64,000 nt of DNA from Desulfomonile tiedjei (GTDB lineage Bacteria; Desulfobacterota; Desulfomonilia; Desulfomonilales; Desulfomonilaceae). Position numbers and translations under genes: made by a program. How positions within the stretch are numbered: the first letter of the stretch is position 1; every line of letters begins with the position of its first letter. This document shows positions 26,636-35,385 of this stretch, one piece after another. The notes below the pieces were generated by a model, which was given only the letters and a program-made list of their open reading frames with translations, did not search any database and was not told the DNA's origin. Location of the stretch: NCBI GenBank assembly GCA_016218715.1, contig JACRDG010000112.1, forward strand, positions 124,001-188,000, read 5' to 3'.

Positions 26636-27748
26636 ATGATACCTGTGTGTGAGCCGGTGCTTGACGGCCGGGAGATGGAATACGTCATGGATTGTTTGGC
26701 GACAAACTGGATCTCTTCGGCCGGTAGGTACATCCGCCTCTTTGAAGAGAAGTTCAGCCAATACTGCGGCATGCCCTGGGGCGTAGCCTGCAGCAACTGC
26801 ACCACCGGTCTGCATATGTCGATGCTGGCTCTCGGCATCGGACCAGGCGACGAGGTCATCATTCCGGACTTCACCCTGATCGTCTCCGCCAACACCGTAA
26901 TCCAAACCGGAGCCCGGCCGGTGCTGGTCGATGTGGACCCCAGGACGTGGTGTATCGACGCCAACCTCATCGAAGCCAAAATTACCCCGCGGACCAAGGC
27001 GATCATGGTCGTTCACATGTACGGCCACCCTTGCGACATGGAAGCGATCTGCGCGATCGCGAAGAAGCATCGCCTCGCCGTGATCGAAGACTGCGCCCAG
27101 GCCCACGGCGCGGAAGTCAACGGCAAGAAAGCGGGCAGCCTTGGGGACGTAGCCTGCTTCAGCTTCTACGGCAACAAGATCCTCACCACGGGCGAGGGGG
27201 GAATGGTCCTGTGCCGGGACGAGAAACTGGCAGCGAAGATGCGGACGCTCCGGGACCAGGGTTTTCAGGAACCACGGTTCGTGCACGAGGTGATGGGCTT
27301 CAACTACCGTCTTACGAACGTCCAAGCTGCCATCGGGGTCGCACAGGTCGAGCGAATCGACGAGAAGATCACGGCAAAAAGGCGCATCGGTCAAACATAC
27401 AACGAATTACTGGCCGGCAATTCGGATTTTTCCCTCCCGTACGAGGAACCGTGGGCCAAGAACGTCTACTGGATGTACGGCATTCTCGTGGAAGAGAGCT
27501 TCGGTCTCTCCAAGGACGACCTCATGGCCAAGCTCAAGACCAAGGGTGTCGATACCCGCTCCTTTTTCTGTCCGATGAACATGCAACCCGTGTACGCGCA
27601 GAGCGATCCCAGATTCCCCGACATTTCAGGTGATTACCCGGTCTCGAAAGACCTGTGGAATCGGGGTCTCTATCTCCCGTCGGGCCTCGGTCTGACAAAG
27701 CCTCAGATGACGGAAGTGGTCGAGAAACTCGTCGAGTGCCACCCATGA
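26636..27748 (+). CDS. DegT/DnrJ/EryC1-type sugar aminotransferase
   Basis: A PLP enzyme that transfers an amino group to a keto sugar nucleotide, cytosolic. The 370 residues match the family length. K181 in SFYGNKILTTGEGG is the PLP lysine; VACSNCTTGLHMSMLALGI and IEDCAQAHGAE are family motifs; MGFNYRLTNVQAAIGVAQ is the usual substrate-side segment. Closest in style to perosamine or PglE-type enzymes. AAAGGA before ATG 26636. It opens a tight five-gene run with overlapping or closely spaced starts: GT2, cupin and two methyltransferases. Confidence 0.93.
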   Translation: MIPVCEPVLDGREMEYVMDCLATNWISSAGRYIRLFEEKFSQYCGMPWGVACSNCTTGLHMSMLALGIGPGDEVIIPDFTLIVSANTVIQTGARPVLVDVDPRTWCIDANLIEAKITPRTKAIMVVHMYGHPCDMEAICAIAKKHRLAVIEDCAQAHGAEVNGKKAGSLGDVACFSFYGNKILTTGEGGMVLCRDEKLAAKMRTLRDQGFQEPRFVHEVMGFNYRLTNVQAAIGVAQVERIDEKITAKRRIGQTYNELLAGNSDFSLPYEEPWAKNVYWMYGILVEESFGLSKDDLMAKLKTKGVDTRSFFCPMNMQPVYAQSDPRFPDISGDYPVSKDLWNRGLYLPSGLGLTKPQMTEVVEKLVECHP

Positions 27749-27768
27749 TGGCAGGTGGAGGTGATACT

Positions 27769-28482
27769 GTGGAAGGGGATCCCCGGGTCTCTATCGTGCT
27801 TGCAACGTATAACGAGCGCGAGAACATTCTGGATACGATCGACAGCATCTTTGAACACGTCAAGGACCCTGTCGAAGTGATCGTGGTAGACGACGACTCC
27901 GAGGACGGCACGTGGAAACTCGTCGAGGCACTGGAAGACCGTCGCGTGACCTTGATCCGGCGAGTTGACACGAGAGGTCTCGCATCGGCGTTCAATCGCG
28001 GCATCATCGAATCCCGCGGTGAGGTGGTCGGATGGATGGACGCGGACATGTGCATGCCTCCCTCCATGCTCCCCGACATGATAGACGGGCTCAAGGATTA
28101 CGACATCGTCGTCGGTTCGCGGTACGCGGATGGAGGGATAGACGACCGCGAGTGGCTGCGGGTTCTGTCCAGCAGATTGATCAACGGGCTGGCCACGCTG
28201 GTCCTGGGATATGGTATAAGGGACTACGACAGCGGTTTCGTGGTGCTGCGTCGCTCGGTGTTCGACAAGGTGTCGATCGTGCCCACCGGCTACGGAGCGT
28301 ATTTCATGGAGTTCCTGTACACCTGTCGCAAGAAGGGTCTGTCCGTCCACGAGATGCCCTACGTCTTCCGCGACCGGGCCAAAGGAGTTTCCAAGTCCGC
28401 GCCGAGTCTGTACCGGTTTTTCCGTACCGGCATGCAGTACGTGATCCGCATCTTCGTGGCCAGACTCAGAAAGATTGACTGA
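27769..28482 (+). CDS. GT2 glycosyltransferase, dolichyl-phosphate mannosyltransferase-like
   Basis: A 237-residue cytosolic GT-A enzyme. VSIVLATYNERENI binds the nucleotide, VDDDSEDGT follows, and D-A-D near residue 90 is the metal-binding DXD motif. The layout is that of DPM1-like enzymes that make polyprenyl-phosphate sugars; no C-terminal membrane segment is present. GTG 27769 is preferred because GGAGGTGAT lies just upstream; an ATG at 27745 overlaps the aminotransferase stop but has no such site. Such a lipid-linked sugar could feed the GT-C-like protein at 24304-26247. Confidence 0.88.
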   Translation: MEGDPRVSIVLATYNERENILDTIDSIFEHVKDPVEVIVVDDDSEDGTWKLVEALEDRRVTLIRRVDTRGLASAFNRGIIESRGEVVGWMDADMCMPPSMLPDMIDGLKDYDIVVGSRYADGGIDDREWLRVLSSRLINGLATLVLGYGIRDYDSGFVVLRRSVFDKVSIVPTGYGAYFMEFLYTCRKKGLSVHEMPYVFRDRAKGVSKSAPSLYRFFRTGMQYVIRIFVARLRKID

Positions 28483-28856
28483 TGTCGCATACGATCGTTT
28501 GTCTTTCCTTCGAGCGAGTTGACGATCGCGGGACCTTTCAGGAGATCCTCAACGACGGACACTGGGAGGCGCTCATCCGCGGCCGCATGAAACCGAACGC
28601 GGTGATGGGGAACCACTATCACAAAAAGACCGTGATATTCTTCCATATGACGTCCGGAGCCGTGAATATCAGGACGGTCCATGTGGAGTCCGGGGCCCGC
28701 GATGAGTTCCAGCTCGGTGCCGGACAGGGAGTGATGCTCGGCACCGACGAATCGCATGCCATACGTTTCCTGGAAGAGTCCGAGTTTATCATGCTCAAAT
28801 CCCTCCGTTACGACCCCAGCGATCCTGATACGTTCAGTTTCCCCGTAGAGGATTGA
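28482..28856 (+). CDS. Cupin-fold protein, WxcM/FdtA-like
   Basis: A 124-residue single cupin. MGNHYHKKT supplies two metal-binding His, and LGTDESHAIRFLEES the later His. Small cupins of this style in sugar clusters act as ketoisomerases (FdtA) or epimerases. The key residues of FdtA are not clearly matched, so the reaction is open. ATG overlaps the last base of the upstream stop (TGATG), indicating translational coupling. Confidence 0.75.
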   Translation: MSHTIVCLSFERVDDRGTFQEILNDGHWEALIRGRMKPNAVMGNHYHKKTVIFFHMTSGAVNIRTVHVESGARDEFQLGAGQGVMLGTDESHAIRFLEESEFIMLKSLRYDPSDPDTFSFPVED

Positions 28857-28860
28857 CCGC

Positions 28861-29616
28861 TTGCAACCTCACGAATACCAGACCCTTTATGAATTCGAGA
28901 CGTTTTACTGGTGGTACCAGGGAATTCACGGGATGCTGCTCGACGCGCTGCGGTCACTGGAAATCGGCCCTGAGGCAAGATTTCTGGACGCGGGGTGCGG
29001 AACTGGCCAGAACCTGGTCAACGTGAAGCAGCACGTCACCGCGGATGTGTACGGTTTCGACTTTTCGATCCACGCTGCGACGTTCTGGGATAAACGCGGC
29101 CTGGAGACGGTTTGTGTCGCTTCCATCAACGAGATCCCCTTCCCTGCCGAAACCTTCGACGTGGTGATGTCGGTGGACGTCTTGGAATGCGGGGCAGTTG
29201 ACGAAGAAACAGCGTACGGGCAATTGTGGAGTGCGCTCAAGCCCGGAGGTCACCTTGTCCTCGTGGTGCCGGCCTATGACTGGCTCCTGAATCCGGAACA
29301 CCACGACGCGGTCGGGGCAGTAAGGCGGTACACCCGGCCAAGGCTGGCCGCGCTGGTCGGCAAGCGCCCGGTGAAGGTGCTCAGGATCACGCATCTTTTT
29401 GCCTCCGTGTTCCCCCTCGTGGCAACCTATCGGATTATCGACCGCTGGGTGCCCCGCAGGTCCGACGGCCCTCCGCGATCGGATTTGGAGGCCCTGCATC
29501 CAGCGGTCAATCGGCTTCTGTTCGGTGTCGTCAACGCGGAACGGAAGGTCCTCCGGCACTGGGACATGCCGTTCGGCAGTTCGATCATGGCGGTGGTGCG
29601 CAAAGAGGAAACGTGA
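28861..29616 (+). CDS. Class I SAM-dependent methyltransferase
   Basis: A 251-residue protein. LDAGCGTGQNLVNV is motif I, FDVVMSVDVLECG the post-motif, and LKPGGHLVLVVPAYDWLLN the motif III region. The N-terminal HEYQTLYEFETFYWWYQGIH is typical of methyltransferases in polysaccharide gene clusters. TTG 28861 is the start, four bases after the cupin stop; there is no ATG nearby. Substrate probably a sugar or lipid carrier. Confidence 0.85.
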   Translation: MQPHEYQTLYEFETFYWWYQGIHGMLLDALRSLEIGPEARFLDAGCGTGQNLVNVKQHVTADVYGFDFSIHAATFWDKRGLETVCVASINEIPFPAETFDVVMSVDVLECGAVDEETAYGQLWSALKPGGHLVLVVPAYDWLLNPEHHDAVGAVRRYTRPRLAALVGKRPVKVLRITHLFASVFPLVATYRIIDRWVPRRSDGPPRSDLEALHPAVNRLLFGVVNAERKVLRHWDMPFGSSIMAVVRKEET

Positions 29617-30224
29617 TGGGAACGAAAGCCTGGCAACTCGGAGCACCCGGCACCGTCGTCTATCGATTCTACGATGGGCTCAGGAAGCGGCTCAATCTGA
29701 AGCTCGTGGAATATCTCCTGTCCGCGGGGACAGGCAGCGAGCCGAGCAAGGTGCTGGAAGCCGGCTCGGGACCCGCGTTCGCCTCATCCATCCTCGCGAG
29801 GGACCGCCGAGTGGCAATGAGCATCGCGGTCGATATCGACCTGGAAGCCCTCCGGGAGGCCCGGCGGCGAGATCCGCTCCTCCCTGCGGTGGTTGCGGAT
29901 CTGATGAACCTCCCCTTCCGCGGAGAGAGCATCGATCTGACGTGGAATTCCAGCACATTGGAGCATCTGGACGCACCCGAGGTCGCGCTGGCTGAAATGA
30001 CCCGCGTGACTCGGCGAGGCGGCAAGCTCTTTGTGGGCGTGCCGAACCTGTACGGCCCGCTCGGTTTCCAGCGCTGGATTGCGAACAGCTCTGCAGGAGT
30101 CTGGATCGGTACGGTCTTCCATCGAGGCGAATTGACCGACCTGCTCCGAAATGCCGGACTCAACCCCCTGGATTCGGTCTTCTACTTCTTCCGCTTCTTC
30201 GTCGGCGTACTGGCCCAGAAATAA
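29616..30224 (+). CDS. Class I SAM-dependent methyltransferase
   Basis: A 202-residue protein. VLEAGSGPAFASSILA is a degenerate motif I (GSGP in place of GCGT), DLTWNSSTLEHLD marks the post-motif and VTRRGGKLFVGVPNLYGPLGF motif III. ATG overlaps the upstream stop (TGATG) with GAGG before it. It ends the polysaccharide operon ahead of a strong terminator. The two neighbouring methyltransferases differ enough that they are not a recent duplication. Confidence 0.83.
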   Translation: MGTKAWQLGAPGTVVYRFYDGLRKRLNLKLVEYLLSAGTGSEPSKVLEAGSGPAFASSILARDRRVAMSIAVDIDLEALREARRRDPLLPAVVADLMNLPFRGESIDLTWNSSTLEHLDAPEVALAEMTRVTRRGGKLFVGVPNLYGPLGFQRWIANSSAGVWIGTVFHRGELTDLLRNAGLNPLDSVFYFFRFFVGVLAQK

Positions 30225-30242
30225 TCCCCTTGCCAGCCAAGA

Positions 30243-30292
30243 AGTAATCTGGGGAGAAACCTCTTTTCAAAGAGGTTCTCCCCAAAATTACT
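30243..30292. terminator. Long bidirectional terminator hairpin
   Basis: AGTAAT (30243-30248) pairs with ATTACT (30287-30292) and GGGGAGAAACCTCTTT (30251-30266) with AAAGAGGTTCTCCCC (30269-30283), with one bulge. It lies between the convergent methyltransferase and devA genes. Its sequence is closely related to the hairpin at 1538-1569. Confidence 0.85.
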
Positions 30293-30312
30293 CTTTGGCT
30301 TGCGACTTCGTA

Positions 30313-31029
30313 TCAGCCAGCCTTTTCCGAGTTCCGGTGGTCGGATTGGAGCACGCCGTCTTCCATTTCGAGGATGCGGTCGAATACGTCTAGGGCTCTG
30401 TGGTCGTGGGTGGCAACGAGGACGGTGGTGCCGTGCTCGTGAGCCACGGAGCGAAAGAGTTCCATGACCTGACGACCGCGGACGCTGTCCAGCGCTGCAG
30501 TCGGCTCGTCCGCGAGCACCAGGCGCGGGCGGTTGGCGAGGGCCCGGGCCACCGCAACTCGCTGTTGCTCTCCGCCGGAAAGCATATGCGGCAAATTGTC
30601 CACCCGATGGTCGACGCCCAGATATTGCAGCAGTTCCAGGGCCCTTGCGCGAGCCGTTCGTGCCGGAACGTCGTTGATCTCCAGCGCCAACTGCACGTTT
30701 TCCAGCGCAGTGAGAAAGGGGATCAGATTCGCCTTTTGGAGAACGTAGCCGATGAATCTCCGGCGATACGACCGCAGGTCCACCTTTGCAATCGGACCGT
30801 CCGTGACCAGATCGTTTCCTATGGTAAGCTTTCCCGAGGTAAGGGTGTTGATAAGCCCGACTACGGTGAGCAGCGTGGACTTCCCCGCGCCGCTCGGCCC
30901 CAGGAGGGCGACAACCTCCCCACTGGACAGGGTGAACGATACATCCCGCATCGCCACCACTTCGGCGTTGCCGCTGCCATAGACTTTGGTGAGCCCCAGA
31001 GCGTCAATCGTAATCGTTGAGCCGCTCAT
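30313..31029 (-). CDS. devA: ABC transporter ATP-binding protein, DevA/LolD/MacB-type
   Basis: A 238-residue ATPase. Walker A is GPSGAGKST, the Q-loop YVLQKANLI, the signature LSGGEQQR and Walker B LVLADEPTAALD, with a final His in VATHDHRAL. It powers the adaptor/permease pair encoded just upstream, with four-base overlap (ATGA) with devC. The symbol follows the cyanobacterial glycolipid exporter DevBCA, the closest named architecture; the cargo here is unknown. Confidence 0.9.
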   Translation of the reverse strand: MSGSTITIDALGLTKVYGSGNAEVVAMRDVSFTLSSGEVVALLGPSGAGKSTLLTVVGLINTLTSGKLTIGNDLVTDGPIAKVDLRSYRRRFIGYVLQKANLIPFLTALENVQLALEINDVPARTARARALELLQYLGVDHRVDNLPHMLSGGEQQRVAVARALANRPRLVLADEPTAALDSVRGRQVMELFRSVAHEHGTTVLVATHDHRALDVFDRILEMEDGVLQSDHRNSEKAG

Positions 31030-32237
31030 GACACCACCTCGTTCGGCTCCACGCGCATGGCCTTCCAGATCCCGAGAGCGGAAGAGAGAACCGAGATGGC
31101 CGCCACGATCAGGGCCAGAAAGAGCAAGTCATCCTGCATGATGACGACCCGCCTGGGGAAACGGGGAAAGACCCATTGCCCAAGGTAGAATGCGAACAGA
31201 TACCCGAGCAGTCCCAGCAGAAGCGCCTGCTGAAGGATCAGACTCAAGATCACTGAATTGCGCGCCCCGATCAGCTTGAGCATTGCGATGTCATGGAGTT
31301 TCTCGAGCGTGAGCGTGTACAGGATGAGCGCCATGATGACCGCTGAAATAATGATGAGCAGCGCGCGAAAAAGGCCGAGCTGGCGTCGCGCCCGGTCTAC
31401 GACCCCCTTGAGAAGCAATTCCTTCTGCCCATCTCGGGTGAACACCGAGACATCGGTCCACCCGGAAAGGGTTGCCAATACAGCGTCCCGATCTGCTCCA
31501 GGCTCCAATTGCACGAGCACCGCGCTCACGGGAGGGCGGGCGATGGCCGGGAGGCTTGCAGACGGAAGTTCAGTTCTCTCCAGAAATGTTGGCAGGGTGT
31601 TGCCGATGTCGATGCGGGCCAGTCTCGAACGTCTCGCCTTGCGCTCCAGTCGAACGGCTTCCCCCGAGTAATCGTACTGAATTTCCAGAGCGTCGAGCAG
31701 CGTGAAAAACGCCAGCCCGTCGCCCGCCATGCTGGACATACCGCTGGTTATACCGACCACCGTGAAATGATTTTTTCCGAGCGTCAGTCTGTCACCGAGC
31801 TGGAGTCCCAGGATCTTGTCCGCGATCATTTCGTAATGAGCGGCCCCCAGCCGACGCCCGGCAATAAGCGGCAGCCACTCCCCCTTGTCGTCCGGCCAGG
31901 AGAGCCCTTGGACCTGCATCCGCAGGGGCTTGTCCCGGAATTCCCGTTGAACGGCGTATGTGGCGAAGGCACGAGCTTGGCGGACTCCGGGCACGGCTCG
32001 CAAGCGATCTTCAAGATTTCTCGGTATTCGGGAGATTTCCGCAAAGGGACCTCTCGTTCCATATTGAACCACCCACAGATCGGCCCCGATCTTGTCCACG
32101 AGGAGCGTAGCCTCCTCAATCAGACCTCGATAGATGCCTCCCATGCCCATGACGATCATGAGGAGCATACCGATCCCCACGGCTGTCAACGAAAACCTTG
32201 AAAGGTTGTGGCGGATGTCCCTGACCGCGAGATTCAT
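31026..32237 (-). CDS. devC: ABC exporter permease, DevC-type
   Basis: A 403-residue inner-membrane protein with an N-terminal membrane segment (about 15-38), a periplasmic domain (about 40-270) and three C-terminal segments carrying the FtsX domain (LYTLTLEKLHDIAMLKLIGARNSVILSLIL). Its start codon overlaps the devB stop (ATGA), so the three genes form one operon. Together with devA and devB it would export a lipid or other envelope compound, probably via a TolC-like outer-membrane channel that is not in the window. Confidence 0.9.
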   Translation of the reverse strand: MNLAVRDIRHNLSRFSLTAVGIGMLLMIVMGMGGIYRGLIEEATLLVDKIGADLWVVQYGTRGPFAEISRIPRNLEDRLRAVPGVRQARAFATYAVQREFRDKPLRMQVQGLSWPDDKGEWLPLIAGRRLGAAHYEMIADKILGLQLGDRLTLGKNHFTVVGITSGMSSMAGDGLAFFTLLDALEIQYDYSGEAVRLERKARRSRLARIDIGNTLPTFLERTELPSASLPAIARPPVSAVLVQLEPGADRDAVLATLSGWTDVSVFTRDGQKELLLKGVVDRARRQLGLFRALLIIISAVIMALILYTLTLEKLHDIAMLKLIGARNSVILSLILQQALLLGLLGYLFAFYLGQWVFPRFPRRVVIMQDDLLFLALIVAAISVLSSALGIWKAMRVEPNEVVS

Positions 32238-33391
32238 TGACTGTACACCCTCGTTCCATCTACCAATTGCGACGTCTGAGGGCCTGTGATCACCGCGTCT
32301 CCTTTGGTGAGCCCTTGCGTGACCTCAACCTTGTCGATTCCTCGCAAGCCAAGTGCGAGGTCCTTCCATCGCGCGCGTCCGTCGGCTATCACGTACGCGC
32401 CGGCCTTCCCCTTTCTCCAGACGATTGCCTTGAGCGGGATGGTGGTTGTTTCGGCTTTCCTTCCGGTCTCTATATAAACCTCCGCGCGTTGGCCGACCGC
32501 CCAATTGGTGGGGAGCGACTCCACACCGACATCGACACGAAATTCCCGCGTCTCGCGGTCCACCTCATTGCCCAGGCGGGTCACTTTGCCGGGAAATGTC
32601 TTACCCGGTTCCGAACGAAAGACAACGCGGGCCGGCTGCCCCGGCGCCAATCCTGCCATGGAAGACTCGTCAACCCATGCTGAAATCCACAGTTCTCGCT
32701 TGGACACCAGGAGAAAGATTGAGGCTCCCGGTACTACGATGTCTCCAAGCTCTCGATCCCGCCGGACAATCAACCCGTCAAAGGGACTGGTGATACGCGT
32801 GTGCGCCAGCCGGGCCTGCTGAAAGTGGAGCCTCTCTTCTGAAGCAACTAGCTGGCGACGGGCCTCGGCAATAGCCGCCGACGCGCGGGCTAGCTCTGCG
32901 TCCGCGATAGCCAAATTCTGTACGGTCTTATCCATCTGCTCCTGAGAAATGGTTTTGGCCGTCAAGAGGCCCGAGTAGCGATCGTAGTCCAAACGGGCTT
33001 GCTGGCGTACCGCCTTCGCTCTCGCTTCATCCGCGACGGCACGTTCGATTGTCGCCGCGGCAGCATTCAGCACTGCTTCCTGGCCGCTCACTTCCCTCTT
33101 GAGGTCCGAGTCGTCGAGCCGTGCCAGCAACTGGCCGCTCTTGACCCAATCGTTCTGATCGACCAGCAACTCGACAACAGGTCCCTGGATCTGAGCGCTC
33201 ACCGTTGCCTGGTAGTGCGCTTCCAGCGTTCCGGTTCCCATCACCTCGGCCACAACTTCGCCCGTTCCTACCGGCACAGTGCTGACGGGTATCGGACCTA
33301 AGCTGACCTTGTAGACGATCAGCGCGGCCACCACAGCGAGGGCGAGCCACTTCCAACTCTTGCGAAAAACCTGAACCAGTCTCGGATTCAC
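32234..33391 (-). CDS. devB: Periplasmic adaptor (HlyD/DevB-type membrane fusion protein)
   Basis: A 385-residue protein with one N-terminal membrane anchor (WLALAVVAALIVYKVSL), a lipoyl-like domain split around a long alpha-hairpin (AAAATIERAVADEARAKAVRQQARLDY...AQLVASEERLHFQQARLAHTRI), and a beta-barrel ending in GDAVITGPQTSQLVDG. TRITSPFDGLIVRRDRELGDIV is the classical adaptor motif. It connects the devCA pump to an outer-membrane channel. GTG 33391 follows AAAGGTAGG. Confidence 0.92.
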   Translation of the reverse strand: MNPRLVQVFRKSWKWLALAVVAALIVYKVSLGPIPVSTVPVGTGEVVAEVMGTGTLEAHYQATVSAQIQGPVVELLVDQNDWVKSGQLLARLDDSDLKREVSGQEAVLNAAAATIERAVADEARAKAVRQQARLDYDRYSGLLTAKTISQEQMDKTVQNLAIADAELARASAAIAEARRQLVASEERLHFQQARLAHTRITSPFDGLIVRRDRELGDIVVPGASIFLLVSKRELWISAWVDESSMAGLAPGQPARVVFRSEPGKTFPGKVTRLGNEVDRETREFRVDVGVESLPTNWAVGQRAEVYIETGRKAETTTIPLKAIVWRKGKAGAYVIADGRARWKDLALGLRGIDKVEVTQGLTKGDAVITGPQTSQLVDGTRVYSQ

Positions 33392-33764
33392 GAGCCTACC
33401 TTTCTTCGTAATCGCCGCCGCACACGGTTCCTCTGGTTGTGCCTGATCGGACCATGGACACGCGATTACCGCGCATCCCCACTATGCGTAAGTTAACTCA
33501 AGAATTGCAGCAAGTCACCCGATCGAGTTCCACCGTTCGCGGGGGCTACCGGCATGAAAGACTGGACAAGGAGCGGCTCACAAGAGAGACTGATCGCATG
33601 GTCGTCAGCAAGTGACTTGAGTCATCTTCTACTCGGAGGTGCAGCTCGATCGGGACGCCTGACAATCAATACTGCCCGCGGAATCATTTCTCGCGCGGAG
33701 CTGTAACCTTTTCGTCGCCTCGCCCGTCTTACGGACAGTAAAACCAAAGGAGGTTCCCTTCACC
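33392..33764. other. Divergent gap with nested inverted repeats
   Basis: Between devB and the CMD-family gene. Three arm pairs nest with each other: ACTCAAG (33496-33502) with CTTGAGT (33616-33622), CAAGTCAC (33511-33518) with GTGACTTG (33612-33619), and CCCGATCGAG (33518-33527) with CTCGATCGGG (33645-33654). They could mark a regulator site or a degraded mobile repeat. No gene is present. Confidence 0.45.
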
Positions 33765-34025
33765 ATGGACGAGCGAACCAAGGTCTTAATCAGCCTCGGA
33801 TCCGCGGCAGCAGCCAACTGTGTTCCCTGCTTCGAGCACTTTTTCAAGAAGGCGCTTGCCGCGAATTTCACCCTTGACGACATCCAGGAAGCAGCGGAAA
33901 TAGGAGATCAGGTGAAACGCGGTGCCGGCACGACGGTCAAAACCCGTATCAACGAAATGATCGGTCGGACGGATCCGCGGCGTTCAACCTCTGCAACGGC
34001 GGCCGATCGGCCATGTTGCGGCTGA
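33765..34025 (+). CDS. Carboxymuconolactone decarboxylase/AhpD-like small protein
   Basis: An 86-residue protein with the CMD-family core: NCVPCFEHFFKKALAA has C19, C22 and H25, the C-x2-C-x2-H site of AhpD-like thiol peroxidases or reductases; DDIQEAAEIGDQVKRGA is the second helix. The tail ends in CCG. AAAGGAGG before ATG 33765. It lies 18 bases before an ECF sigma factor gene, so they are probably cotranscribed; CMD proteins are known neighbours of some ECF families. Role in thiol redox is an inference. Confidence 0.85.
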   Translation: MDERTKVLISLGSAAAANCVPCFEHFFKKALAANFTLDDIQEAAEIGDQVKRGAGTTVKTRINEMIGRTDPRRSTSATAADRPCCG

Positions 34026-34043
34026 AGCACGGAGCATTTGGTC

Positions 34044-34598
34044 ATGGATTTCTGGGACCTCCACGAACAACATTACTCGCAGGTCAGGAAATTCATCGTC
34101 TCCCTCGTCCGGGACGAGTGGGTAGCTGACGACCTGACGCAGGAGACGTTCACCCGGCTTCACGAGCACCTCGGCACGCTCAGGGACCCGTCGAAGGCTT
34201 CTTCCTGGATCTTCGGCGTGGCGCACAATTTGTGCGTGGATCATTTCCGTAAGGTGCGCACGTCTCCAACGCCTGATGCCGAGAACTGGAGCCAGGAAGA
34301 TATCGACGACGAGCCCGGCGTTCAGAAACAGATGGAACGCCGGCAGATGAGCGACTGCGTTCGGGCCCAGATCGACCTGCTCCCCGAGTCGCTGCGGACG
34401 GTCATTCTCCTCATGGACATCATGAATTTCAGCCAACAGGAGGCTGCGGAAATTCTCGGAACGACCGTCGGGAACGTCAAGGTACGGCTTCACCGTGCAA
34501 GAAAGAAGCTCAAGGATCTCCTCGACGTGCGCTGCACCTTCCAGGTGGACGAGGGGAGCGTCCTGATCTGCCAGCCAAAAGAAGATGTCGAGGGGTGA
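34044..34598 (+). CDS. ECF-type RNA polymerase sigma factor
   Basis: A 184-residue group IV sigma factor. Region 2 spans about residues 8-75 (DEWVADDLTQETFTRLHEHL, SSWIFGVAHNLCVDHFRK) and region 4 about 105-160 (LPESLRTVILLMDIMNFSQQEAAEILGTTVGNVKVRLHRARKKL). A short tail (VRCTFQVDEGSVLICQPKE) adds two Cys, perhaps a redox switch. No anti-sigma gene follows; the partner may be the CMD-like protein. ATG 34044 has GGAG upstream. The SnoaL-like extension of ECF41 is absent. Confidence 0.92.
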   Translation: MDFWDLHEQHYSQVRKFIVSLVRDEWVADDLTQETFTRLHEHLGTLRDPSKASSWIFGVAHNLCVDHFRKVRTSPTPDAENWSQEDIDDEPGVQKQMERRQMSDCVRAQIDLLPESLRTVILLMDIMNFSQQEAAEILGTTVGNVKVRLHRARKKLKDLLDVRCTFQVDEGSVLICQPKEDVEG

Positions 34599-34796
34599 AG
34601 CGAAGCTCACCTTGTCAACGGAGGTCTCTCCTGCTTTGCAAATTCCACCTGCTCTCCCTTTACTAAGGGGGTTGGGCGCATAGGCGCCAGTTTAAGTATG
34701 AGCTGTTCCGCGGGCCGTCGGTGCGCCAAGCCGAGTCGGAAAAGGCTGGACTCTTGGCACCTACCATAGGCTGTTCGGGCGCTTCTCGCTTCACTG

Positions 34797-35240
34797 CTAA
34801 AACCTCTTGATAATGACTACTCCTGCGACCAGGAGGATCGCTCCCAGCATTCTCCACTCGTTCATAGGGCGCAATTCGTACCCGATGAGCCCGTAGTGAT
34901 CGAGGACAAGGCCCGCCAACATCTGCCCTGCGATCATGAACCCCATCATCGTGGCTGCGCCAAGCTTGGGTACGAGCATGATCGTCACCGCGACGAGAAA
35001 TGCCCCGAGACAGCCACCGGTCCACAGCCACCACGGAAGATCGCCCGCGGTCCTCACTTGCGGCCAGGGGGTCCGCAGGACCAGAGCGTACACGAAGAGC
35101 GACATCGTCCCCACCGCGAAAGAGATCATGGCAGCCAGGACCGCGTCACCGGTCCAGAGTCGCAACTGCGCGTTTATCCCCGCCTGCGTCGGAGCGCATG
35201 CGCCTGCAATCAGAGCGAGCAAAAGAAACAACAGCTCCAT
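34797..35240 (-). CDS. DMT-superfamily small membrane transporter (DUF606/YdcZ-like)
   Basis: A 147-residue protein of five membrane helices. GACAPTQAGINAQLRLW and MISFAVGTMSLFVYAL at the N-terminus and the closing LGAILLVAGVVIIKRF fit the DUF606 family of half-size drug/metabolite transporters. Half-size members act as dimers. The substrate is unknown. It stands between the sigma factor and comEC without operon partners. Confidence 0.85.
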   Translation of the reverse strand: MELLFLLLALIAGACAPTQAGINAQLRLWTGDAVLAAMISFAVGTMSLFVYALVLRTPWPQVRTAGDLPWWLWTGGCLGAFLVAVTIMLVPKLGAATMMGFMIAGQMLAGLVLDHYGLIGYELRPMNEWRMLGAILLVAGVVIIKRF

Positions 35241-35385
35241 GTCATACCGCTCCCCAATTGAAAGGCCTCATTAATCGTTATTTCGAGGGACTGCATCTGT
35301 CCCGGTCGCCGGTTACAGCTTTTTCGTGCGAATTCGCGTTCGAAGAAGGTCCCCTCGCTCTTACTCGCTTGAATGCGACATCGTG

